Source: an uncultured Flammeovirgaceae bacterium (lineage in GTDB: Bacteria; Bacteroidota; Bacteroidia; Cytophagales; Cyclobacteriaceae). From it: a stretch of 5,498 nucleotides of DNA. Position numbers and translations under genes: made by a program. Where the stretch lies: assembly GCA_946480685.1 (NCBI GenBank), contig CAMLLI010000352.1, positions 1 through 5,498 of the forward strand. The letters run 5' to 3'. Below the pieces are notes generated by a model. It saw nothing but the letters and a program-made list of their open reading frames with translations. It was not told the DNA's origin and did no database searches. Shown in pieces: positions 1-5,498 of the stretch; the stretch's first letter is position 1, and each line of letters starts with the position of its first letter.

Positions 1-1390
1 ACGTTCCCTTGAGTCTCACAATCGCTTCGGGCTGGGCTTCCATCGGTACGGGGAAGGAGTATAGATCGAGGTTGTTCAGATCATCGGCAGCCGAGCGCGC
101 ATAGTATAAACGATTCGACTCGGAGTCAATCGTAAAGTAATATTCACTGCCGGGACCATTCACAAGCGGCCCTATATTTTTAGGCTCGCCCCAGTTCTTA
201 CCCTGACTGTATGATTTGTAAATATCGAAGTCTCCAAAGTTTAACGGCTGTCCGTTCGAGCTGAAGTATAGCACTTTAAATCTATGGTGGTAAAACGGAC
301 TCACTTCAAAAGCACGTGTATTGATGATCGGCCCTATATTTTGCGCCTTCTGCCAAACGCCTTTCGAATCTTTTACAGCAAAGTATATATCTGAAAATCC
401 GAAACCGCCAATGCGGTCGGAAGAGAAATATAGTGTATCACCGGAATGTGATAACGAAGGTTGAGAGTCCCATGAAGCCGTGTTGATATTCGGACCAAGG
501 TTACGCGGTGTACCCCACGTGCTATCGCCTTTCAGATCAGCAACAAATATATCGCAGTTACCATACGAGTCAGGTGAATTGCAGCGGGCAAAGTATAAAT
601 GCTTGCCATCTTTACTCAGACTTGCCGAGCCTTCGTTATACCGTGTGTTCACCGTTTTGAATTCTTCCGCAAAGCCCCATACCGTGTCTTGTTTTATAGT
701 ATAGAACAGGTCTTCATTATACGTTTTGTTAAGCGGATCAATTTTGGAATTACGCTTCGATGTAAACAATAATACGTTATCGATGTTACCAATGGTTGGG
801 CCGTAATCTTCTTTCTCCGAGTTTACACCGTAGCCCATGTTTAACAACACACCTTGAGGAGGGCGAAGTGTATCGATCTCTTTTCGGAATGCTACCAGTT
901 CATAGTATTGTTGCAGCGGTACATATAGATCTTTTTCATTGCGGGTAAGCGTATCGTATTCGCGTTGCACCTGTTTTTCATCTATACTCTGTTTGTAGTG
1001 TTTCAACACCAGCTTGTATAGCAATACGGCTTCACCGGGAGGTCCTTGTTTTTCAGACAGCTTGGCAAAGTCCCAAAGTAATTGAATGTCGTGCGAAAAA
1101 TTATCAACACCAAAGTTCTTCACATACGCTTTTAACTCGGTATATTCCTGTTCGTAATCACCGGTTGCAGCTAATGCTTTTATTCTACCCAACTTGGTTG
1201 CATCTTTATAGTAGCGAACCTTATTGAGATTCGGAAAATCGAAAATGTCAGATTGGCTGTAGCTTGTCAGGCTATCATTTAGTTGTACGATTCCTCCCTT
1301 TTTGAATTTCTGTTTAGGCTTTTGAGCCAGGGACGAAACGTGAACCAACAACCAAAAGGCTGTTAATAAGATCAAAAAGTAGGTTTTCAC
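1..1390 (-). CDS. Exported TPR/PD40 beta-propeller protein, PorE/OmpA-family-like (3' end outside window)
   Basis: An uninterrupted frame of 463 codons runs leftwards from a GTG at 1390 off the window edge. Residues 1-22 form a Sec signal peptide (MK, hydrophobic core, SLA before Q23) without a lipobox cysteine. Residues of about 60-135 are helical and TPR-like. From about residue 195 there are five propeller-type repeats spaced about 50-60 residues (near 195, 256, 308, 362 and 415). Each has an aromatic strand such as LYFSS or LYYAR and ends in D-[IL]-[FY]; a W..xNxGPxxN linker joins most of them, as in PD40 (WD40-like) blades. Bacteroidota proteins of this architecture usually continue into a carboxypeptidase-regulatory-like domain and a peptidoglycan-binding OmpA C-terminal domain; PorE of the T9SS is one example. 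Those domains would lie beyond the edge, so naming it PorE is inference. An upstream in-frame GTG at 1417 is possible, but AAAGG just before 1390 and the MK start of the signal peptide favour 1390. It is transcribed divergently from lon. Confidence 0.85.
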   Translation of the reverse strand, partial: MKTYFLILLTAFWLLVHVSSLAQKPKQKFKKGGIVQLNDSLTSYSQSDIFDFPNLNKVRYYKDATKLGRIKALAATGDYEQEYTELKAYVKNFGVDNFSHDIQLLWDFAKLSEKQGPPGEAVLLYKLVLKHYKQSIDEKQVQREYDTLTRNEKDLYVPLQQYYELVAFRKEIDTLRPPQGVLLNMGYGVNSEKEDYGPTIGNIDNVLLFTSKRNSKIDPLNKTYNEDLFYTIKQDTVWGFAEEFKTVNTRYNEGSASLSKDGKHLYFARCNSPDSYGNCDIFVADLKGDSTWGTPRNLGPNINTASWDSQPSLSHSGDTLYFSSDRIGGFGFSDIYFAVKDSKGVWQKAQNIGPIINTRAFEVSPFYHHRFKVLYFSSNGQPLNFGDFDIYKSYSQGKNWGEPKNIGPLVNGPGSEYYFTIDSESNRLYYARSAADDLNNLDLYSFPVPMEAQPEAIVRLKGT

Positions 1391-1553
1391 AGAACCTTTG
1401 TTTGGTAAAAAATTCACGCCAGATGGATAAAGTTGATACAATTTTACTTCTTTTACAACTCTCTTGGCATTACTATTGTCCTTTAGGCGAACCTGGTATA
1501 CAACCATCGCTGATACGAAACGCGTGTCAGTTTGGCACCTTATAAACGAAAGC
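1391..1553. promoter_or_regulatory. Divergent intergenic region between the PD40 gene and lon
   Basis: This 163-bp AT-rich gap must hold the promoters of both divergent genes. The Bacteroidota -7 element is TAnnTTTG. The best plus-strand match is TACTATTG at 1471-1478, and the best minus-strand match is TAAAATTG, read from 1446 to 1439. Each matches five of the six fixed bases, and neither has a convincing TTTG -33 box at the expected distance, so both are weak candidates. The lon frame stays open upstream to a TTG at 1464, but that 30-residue extension does not look like a Lon N-terminus, so I treat the region as non-coding. Confidence 0.35.
1509..1531 (+). other. Small dyad/hairpin in the lon 5' leader
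   Basis: CTGATAC (1510-1516) and GTGTCAG (1524-1530) pair as a 7-bp stem with one G-U, around a 7-nt loop. An outer G-U pair at 1509/1531 may extend it. It ends 22 bases before the lon ATG. It could be an operator half-site pair or an mRNA structure, but an inverted repeat this short can arise by chance. It does not resemble the CIRCE heat-shock operator. Confidence 0.25.
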
Positions 1554-2036
1554 ATGTTCAAATCATTACCTATACAACTCGTTCAGGAAGATTCAGATGA
1601 TCTTATTCAACTGATTAATCCCGAACAGGAATCTGATCTGAAGCCGGAAGATTTACCGGAAGAACTCTCGATTCTTCCTATAAAAAATACAGTACTCTTT
1701 CCGGGAGTTGTTATTCCTATAACGGTAGGAAGACAAAAATCTATCAAGCTTGTAAAGAAAGCTTATCAGGGAAATCGAATCATTGGCGTAATCGCTCAAA
1801 AGAATTCACAGGCTGAAGAGCCTACTATAGAAGAATTATACCGCACCGGTACCGTAGCAAAAATTATCAAGATGCTCGTGTTGCCCGATGGTAACACTAC
1901 GATTATCATTCAGGGTAAAAATCGGTTTACCATAAAAGAATTCGTTCAGGAAGAACCGTTCCTCACAGCACGCATTCAGCTGCAACCCGAACCGGCTTTG
2001 AATGTTAATGGTAAAGAAGCCAAAGCATTGGTGTAG
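1554..2036 (+). CDS. lon: Lon N-terminal fragment (beta-rich lobe of the N-domain), ends at the amber codon
   Basis: This is the product expected if the TAG terminates normally: 160 residues holding only the substrate-interacting beta-rich lobe (Lon-substrate-binding/LAN fold), including LPIKNTVLFPG and GRQKSIKLVKKA. It has no ATPase or protease residue, so it cannot degrade protein alone. Translation could formally start at TTG 1464, giving 190 residues, but the added part is arginine- and tryptophan-containing leader translation without Lon character. The fragment stops about 11 residues after the beta-lobe ends, in a linker rich in Asn, Lys and Ala, so it might fold independently; that is inference. 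Confidence 0.6.
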   Translation: MFKSLPIQLVQEDSDDLIQLINPEQESDLKPEDLPEELSILPIKNTVLFPGVVIPITVGRQKSIKLVKKAYQGNRIIGVIAQKNSQAEEPTIEELYRTGTVAKIIKMLVLPDGNTTIIIQGKNRFTIKEFVQEEPFLTARIQLQPEPALNVNGKEAKALV

Positions 2037-2123
2037 TCGCTGAAAGATGCAGCTTCAAAAATTCTAAAGCTCAATCCCGAACTTCCGCAGGAAGCACAGG
2101 TAGCACTGGACAATATATCCAGC

Positions 2124-4019
2124 ATGTCGTTCCTGGTACATTTCCTTTCTTCAAACCTCAATGCAGAAGTAGGCGAGAAACAAAAGATACTTGAGACACA
2201 GAATATAATTGAACGCGGTACACTCTTGCTTCAGTTTATGCTGAAGGATGTACAGATGCTCGAGATCAAACACGAGATCCAGAAGAAAGTACATACTGAT
2301 ATCGATCAGCAGCAACGCGACTACTTCCTGCGTCAGCAGATAAAAGTATTGCAGGATGAACTGGGTTACGATGGTCCGGATAAAGAAGTAGAAAAATTCC
2401 GGAAGCGTGCTGAAGGTAAAAAATGGTCGAAGCAGGCAGCGGATCATTTCAACCGTGAGCTTGATAAACTTTTGCGCATCAACCCGATGGCAGCCGAATA
2501 TCCGGTAGCGATGAACTACGTGGAGTTTATGCTCGACCTTCCGTGGGAAGATTATACGATAGATGATTTCGATCTGAAACGCGCCAGAAAAATACTGGAT
2601 CAGGATCACTTTGGTCTTGAAAAAGTAAAGACGCGTATACTCGAATATCTTGCTGTACTAAAGCTGAAGCAGGATATGAAGGGACCTATACTTTGCTTGT
2701 ATGGTCCTCCCGGTGTAGGTAAAACTTCATTGGGTCGTTCTATAGCAAAAGCCTTGCAGCGTAAATATGTGCGCATGTCGTTAGGTGGCGTGCATGATGA
2801 AGCTGAAATCCGCGGACACCGAAAAACCTATGTAGGTGCTATGCCGGGTAAGATCTTGCAGAACATCAAGAAGTCTCAATCATCCAACCCGGTATTTATA
2901 CTCGATGAGATCGATAAAGTAAAATCAGATTTTCGTGGCGACCCATCGTCTGCATTACTCGAAGTACTAGACCCGGAGCAGAACAATGCTTTTGGCGATA
3001 ACTACCTCGAAGTAGATTACGACTTATCAAAAGTACTTTTCATCGCTACAGCCAACTCGCTTGATACGATACATCCTGCTTTGCGCGATCGTATGGAAAT
3101 CATCGAAGTAACGGGCTATACACTCGAAGAGAAAGTTGAGATTGCCATCAAACACCTTATACCGAAGCAACTGAAAGAACACGGCTTGAAAACTTCGGAT
3201 GTTAAGTTTTCGAAAGATGCTGTTATTAAGACAGTCAATGCCTATACCCGTGAATCAGGTGTTCGTAACCTCGAGCGGAAGATTGGTACGTTGGTGCGCA
3301 ATGTTGCCAAGTCTGTAGCCATGGAAGAACCGTACGACAAGGTGATATCTGAAGAGACTGTTCGTAAAGTTTTAGGTGCCGAAATATTTGACGAAGAGTT
3401 ATACCAGGGGAATGATATAGCAGGCGTAGTAACGGGTTTAGCCTGGACACAGGTAGGAGGAGAGATACTCTTTGTTGAATCAAGTTTGAGTCGCGGTAAA
3501 GGTGTACTCACTATATCCGGACAACTTGGTGATGTGATGAAAGAATCAGCGATGGCAGCGCTTTCATATCTCAAATCCAATGCTGAAGCGTTAGATATAG
3601 ATCATCGTTTATTTCAACAGTACGATCTGCATATACACGTTCCGGCCGGAGCTGTTCCGAAAGACGGACCCTCTGCCGGTATTACGATGTTTACTTCACT
3701 CGCATCAATCTTTACACAACGCAAGGTTCGCGCGAAGCTTGCCATGACGGGCGAGATCACACTGCGTGGTAAAGTACTGCCGGTAGGAGGTATCAAAGAA
3801 AAAATACTGGCTGCCAAGCGCAGTGGTATAAAAGAACTCATCCTCAGCGCCAAGAACAAGCGTGACATCGATGAAATCGAGAAGCACTATCTCAAAGGAC
3901 TTACCTTCCACTATGTAGATACCGTGGACGATGTACTGAAGATCGCCCTCATGAAAGAGAAGATAAAGGAACCGATGAAGTTCATCTTCGCCGATCAGAA
4001 AACAATCAGTCAGAATTGA
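2124..4019 (+). CDS. lon: Lon C-terminal fragment (helical N-lobe remnant, AAA+ and protease domains)
   Basis: The first ATG after the amber codon opens a 631-residue frame that ends at TGA. It retains part of the N-terminal helical/coiled-coil region, all AAA+ motifs (Walker A at fragment residues 194-201, Walker B at 261-262) and the protease dyad (S517, K560 in fragment numbering). Making it would require re-initiation 87 bases after the stop, or an internal promoter; I see no clear Shine-Dalgarno site before it. It also loses the first helix after the stop (SLKDAASKILKL). In studied Lon proteins the N-domain contributes to hexamer stability and substrate capture, so an N-truncated protein is expected to be impaired. 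An automatic annotation would probably report this piece as lon. Confidence 0.7.
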   Translation: MSFLVHFLSSNLNAEVGEKQKILETQNIIERGTLLLQFMLKDVQMLEIKHEIQKKVHTDIDQQQRDYFLRQQIKVLQDELGYDGPDKEVEKFRKRAEGKKWSKQAADHFNRELDKLLRINPMAAEYPVAMNYVEFMLDLPWEDYTIDDFDLKRARKILDQDHFGLEKVKTRILEYLAVLKLKQDMKGPILCLYGPPGVGKTSLGRSIAKALQRKYVRMSLGGVHDEAEIRGHRKTYVGAMPGKILQNIKKSQSSNPVFILDEIDKVKSDFRGDPSSALLEVLDPEQNNAFGDNYLEVDYDLSKVLFIATANSLDTIHPALRDRMEIIEVTGYTLEEKVEIAIKHLIPKQLKEHGLKTSDVKFSKDAVIKTVNAYTRESGVRNLERKIGTLVRNVAKSVAMEEPYDKVISEETVRKVLGAEIFDEELYQGNDIAGVVTGLAWTQVGGEILFVESSLSRGKGVLTISGQLGDVMKESAMAALSYLKSNAEALDIDHRLFQQYDLHIHVPAGAVPKDGPSAGITMFTSLASIFTQRKVRAKLAMTGEITLRGKVLPVGGIKEKILAAKRSGIKELILSAKNKRDIDEIEKHYLKGLTFHYVDTVDDVLKIALMKEKIKEPMKFIFADQKTISQN

Positions 4020-4041
4020 TCTTTCTTCCTATAGCATACCG

Positions 4042-4095
4042 ACATTGCATCGCGAGGCTGACCGGCCGCGGTGCAATGTTGAGCGCTTTTATTTT
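4042..4095 (+). terminator. Probable rho-independent terminator of lon
   Basis: The arms 4042-4054 (ACATTGCATCGCG) and 4067-4079 (CGCGGTGCAATGT) pair over 13 bp with a single U-G, closing a 12-nt loop. Two further pairs (4041-4080 G-U, 4040-4081 C-G) can extend the stem. A U-rich run interrupted by one A follows at 4087-4095. The run begins five to seven bases after the stem and is not continuous, so termination may be imperfect. It starts 22 bases after the lon TGA, and no T-run lies on the opposite side, so it points to the plus strand and separates lon from porQ. Confidence 0.6.
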
Positions 4096-4193
4096 CCTTG
4101 TAAACAGCCCGCATACTTACGAGGGCATGGCTTGAGATAAGAAGGTTTAAAAATGCCAGCATGTTTTACGATATTGCAGTTTAACTCTATTTT

Positions 4194-5195
4194 GTGAAGC
4201 AGATACTGCCGGCAATACTGGTTCTCTCATCTCTGGTTTCGTTTGCCCAAACAGGCGGACAGAAGTCTTTTGAGTTTTTGAACGTTGCCAATAATGCGAG
4301 GCTTGCTGCAATAGGTGGTGTCAATACATCGCTGACCGATCGTGATGTAAATTTTTTTTACTCCAACCCTTCGCTGATTTCTGATTCGTTAGCAGGCTTT
4401 GCTTCCGCTACATACCAGTTCTACGTGGCAGACGTTGGGCAATCAACCGTTTCATACGCACATAAGTTTAAAAATATAGGTACACTGCTTTTTGGTGTGC
4501 AACATCTGAGCTACGGAACCATGCAGGGTTACGATGCATCGGGAATGGAGATCGGTACATTTAAGTCTGGCGAAACAGCTATCGTGATTGGTAAAAGTCA
4601 CCAGGTTTCTAATTTCAGAGTCGGGGCGAATGTGAAGATGATCTTCTCCAACATTGCCGGGTATCGTGCCAGTGCTGCTGCTATAGATTTTGGCGGGGTG
4701 TTTGTACATCCTCATCACGACTGGCGTATAGGGCTGGCAGTAAAAAATATGGGAATAGTTTTTTCTGAATACTCGGAGTCGAGCAATTCAGAGCTCCCGT
4801 TCGATGTGCAGTTGGGAACGACATTCAAGCCTGAACACATGCCGTTACGGTTTTCAATTACAGCGTATAACCTGGCGCGAAAGAGTGTTACGTACTACGA
4901 TGCTGCCAGCGGACAAGACGAACCGGGAGGATTGGATAAGGTACTGAGGCGCATTAACTTTGGCGCTGAAATTTTAATACATCGCAATGTAAATATACTG
5001 GCAGGCTATAATTACCTCACACACCAGGAATTGAAACTGGAAAATGGAGGAGGAGGTGCCGGGTTGTCATTCGGCTTTTCGGCACGCATCCGTTCGTTTG
5101 AATTCGTCTTCAGCAGAAGCGGATATGTAGCGGGTAAAGCCGGGTATGGATTAACATTGTCATCGAATATAAATCGAGTGTTGAGAAGAGTATAA
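4194..5195 (+). CDS. porQ: Type IX secretion system protein PorQ
   Basis: The 333-residue product has the PorQ hallmark just after its signal peptide: a Gly-Gly segment, [17 protein letters not shown], then [13 protein letters not shown] (about residues 26-63). The family is a PorV/FadL-like outer-membrane beta-barrel; in the T9SS attachment complex PorQ associates with PorZ, while PorV shuttles cargo to PorU. The remaining alternating hydrophobic/polar segments with Gly and aromatic residues fit a barrel, and the chain ends in strand-like sequence followed by a basic tail. Residues 1-18 are a signal peptide (MKQ, hydrophobic core, SFA before Q19). The GTG at 4194 is the likely start because an in-frame TAA lies at 4182-4184 and the signal peptide begins there. 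No Shine-Dalgarno is visible. The length is normal for PorQ. hslU follows after 5 bp, implying co-transcription; the lon terminator lies upstream. An eight-T run at 4352-4359 encodes part of the conserved NFFY motif and is in frame. Confidence 0.9.
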   Translation: MKQILPAILVLSSLVSFAQTGGQKSFEFLNVANNARLAAIGGVNTSLTDRDVNFFYSNPSLISDSLAGFASATYQFYVADVGQSTVSYAHKFKNIGTLLFGVQHLSYGTMQGYDASGMEIGTFKSGETAIVIGKSHQVSNFRVGANVKMIFSNIAGYRASAAAIDFGGVFVHPHHDWRIGLAVKNMGIVFSEYSESSNSELPFDVQLGTTFKPEHMPLRFSITAYNLARKSVTYYDAASGQDEPGGLDKVLRRINFGAEILIHRNVNILAGYNYLTHQELKLENGGGGAGLSFGFSARIRSFEFVFSRSGYVAGKAGYGLTLSSNINRVLRRV

Positions 5196-5200
5196 AAATT

Positions 5201-5498
5201 ATGATGGACGAAAAATATTTAACACCGAAACAGATTGTTGAGGAACTTGATAAATACATTATAGGACAGAAGGAAGCTAAACGTAATGTGGCGATCGCAC
5301 TGCGTAACCGCTGGAGAAGAATGAACACGAAAGCGGAGATACAGGGAGAGATTGTACCAAACAATATACTCATGATCGGTGCTACCGGTGTTGGTAAAAC
5401 CGAGATTGCCCGCAGACTCGCCAAGCTTGCTGATGCTCCTTTTGTGAAAGTAGAAGCTTCTAAATTTACCGAAGTAGGATATGTAGGCCGCGATGTGG
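5201..5498 (+). CDS. hslU: ATP-dependent protease ATPase subunit HslU (5' part; 3' end outside window)
   Basis: The first 99 codons are clearly HslU (ClpY), the AAA+ unfoldase that feeds substrates to the HslV peptidase chamber in the cytosol. Visible motifs are [17 protein letters not shown] (7-23), the [14 protein letters not shown] helix (27-40), Walker A GATGVGKT (60-67, K66) and the substrate-gripping pore loop GYVG (93-96, Y94). The I-domain, Walker B and C-terminal HslV-docking tail lie beyond the edge. Two ATGs are adjacent (5201 and 5204); either may start, changing only one residue. The gene begins 5 bp after the porQ stop, with an A-rich but not Shine-Dalgarno-like leader. hslV, which in many bacteria lies just upstream of hslU, is not present here. 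Confidence 0.95.
   Translation, partial: MMDEKYLTPKQIVEELDKYIIGQKEAKRNVAIALRNRWRRMNTKAEIQGEIVPNNILMIGATGVGKTEIARRLAKLADAPFVKVEASKFTEVGYVGRDV

Larger units (their letters stand above)
1554..4019 (+). pseudogene. lon: ATP-dependent protease Lon (LonA), interrupted by an in-frame amber codon
   Basis: Read through TAG at 2034-2036 (codon 161), this frame gives a complete LonA of about 820 residues, the usual Bacteroidota length. Lon is a cytosolic hexameric AAA+ serine protease that degrades misfolded and regulatory proteins. The N-domain has a beta-rich lobe (about 41-149, starting at LPIKNTVLFPG) and a helical lobe (from about 162). The AAA+ module has Walker A GPPGVGKT (384-391, K390), Walker B ILDEID (D451/E452), sensor-1 N501 in ATANS and sensor-2 R571 in ESGVRNLER. 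The protease domain has the Ser-Lys dyad: S707 in DGPSAG and K750 in GGIKEK, 43 residues apart as in E. coli (S679/K722). ATG 1554 is chosen because the protein from MFKSLPIQ onward looks like a Lon N-terminus. Reading frame and flanking sequence are intact on both sides of the TAG, which fits one substitution in a glutamine (CAG) or glutamate (GAG) codon. Identity as lon is certain; whether it is truly broken is not. Confidence 0.85.

Noticed and set aside
167..342. Identical 14-base string at 167-180 and 329-342
   Set aside because: Both copies encode the Asn-Ile-Gly-Pro linker of successive propeller blades, so protein repetition explains the DNA repeat.
480..704. 74-codon plus-strand open frame
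   Set aside because: It is antisense to the PD40 propeller repeats, which are clearly the coding strand here.
1464..1553. Extended lon start at TTG 1464
   Set aside because: The extra 30 residues do not look like a Lon N-terminus and fall in the divergent promoter region; ATG 1554 begins the Lon-like sequence.
2034..2036. TAG reassigned to glutamine throughout the genome (alternative code)
   Set aside because: No other in-frame TAG occurs in roughly 1,700 codons of lon, porQ, hslU and the PD40 gene, although glutamine is common in them. The two complete genes end in TGA and TAA, which is too few to argue from stop usage.
2151..2609. 152-codon open frame on the minus strand
   Set aside because: It lies wholly antisense to conserved lon sequence, matches no recognisable domain, and reads as low-complexity Phe/Leu/Ile-rich shadow translation.
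3235..3911. Several minus-strand open frames of 68-112 codons
   Set aside because: All are antisense to the conserved sensor-2 and protease regions of lon and mutually overlap, as expected for shadows.
4096..4193. Promoter for porQ
   Set aside because: One is expected after the lon terminator, but I found no TAnnTTTG/TTTG pair with proper spacing, so none is called.
5110..5424. 104-codon minus-strand open frame
   Set aside because: It spans the end of porQ and the start of hslU on the wrong strand; both of those are strongly conserved families.

Overview
The window reads as chromosomal DNA of a Bacteroidota bacterium. A Cytophagales-like lineage is plausible, but that is inferred from protein style and not tested. 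Two genes carry the signature: a complete porQ, a type IX secretion system (T9SS) gene confined to this phylum, and a PD40 beta-propeller envelope protein resembling the N-terminal part of PorE. Recognisable Shine-Dalgarno sites are rare, also usual for the phylum. I see no mobile elements, RNA genes or CRISPR arrays, and no gene looks foreign in base composition.

Layout. Positions 1-1390 (minus strand) hold the N-terminal 463 codons of the exported TPR/PD40 protein, whose C-terminus lies beyond the left edge. A 163-bp divergent intergenic region with a small hairpin separates it from lon. The lon frame runs 1554-4019 (plus strand) and encodes a full-length Lon protease of about 820 residues, except that codon 161 is an in-frame amber stop (2034-2036). 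A 174-bp gap with a strong hairpin, probably the lon terminator, precedes porQ (4194-5195). After 5 bp comes hslU (5201 to beyond the right edge), the AAA+ unfoldase of the HslUV protease.

How the genes relate. Two cytosolic AAA+ protease genes (lon, hslU) flank an outer-membrane T9SS gene (porQ), and a PorE-like envelope gene is transcribed divergently. porQ and hslU are almost certainly co-transcribed; lon looks like a separate unit ending at the hairpin.

The most notable observation is the amber codon in lon. The reading frame is preserved across it, the flanking protein sequence is still Lon-like, and the ATPase and protease active-site residues are intact. The stop falls at the junction between the beta-rich lobe and the helical lobe of the Lon N-domain. 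A recent loss-of-function mutation, a base-call or assembly error, readthrough, or an accidentally split Lon are all possible. Genome-wide TAG reassignment is unlikely, because no other in-frame TAG occurs in about 1,700 codons here. I did not find a convincing new biological system.
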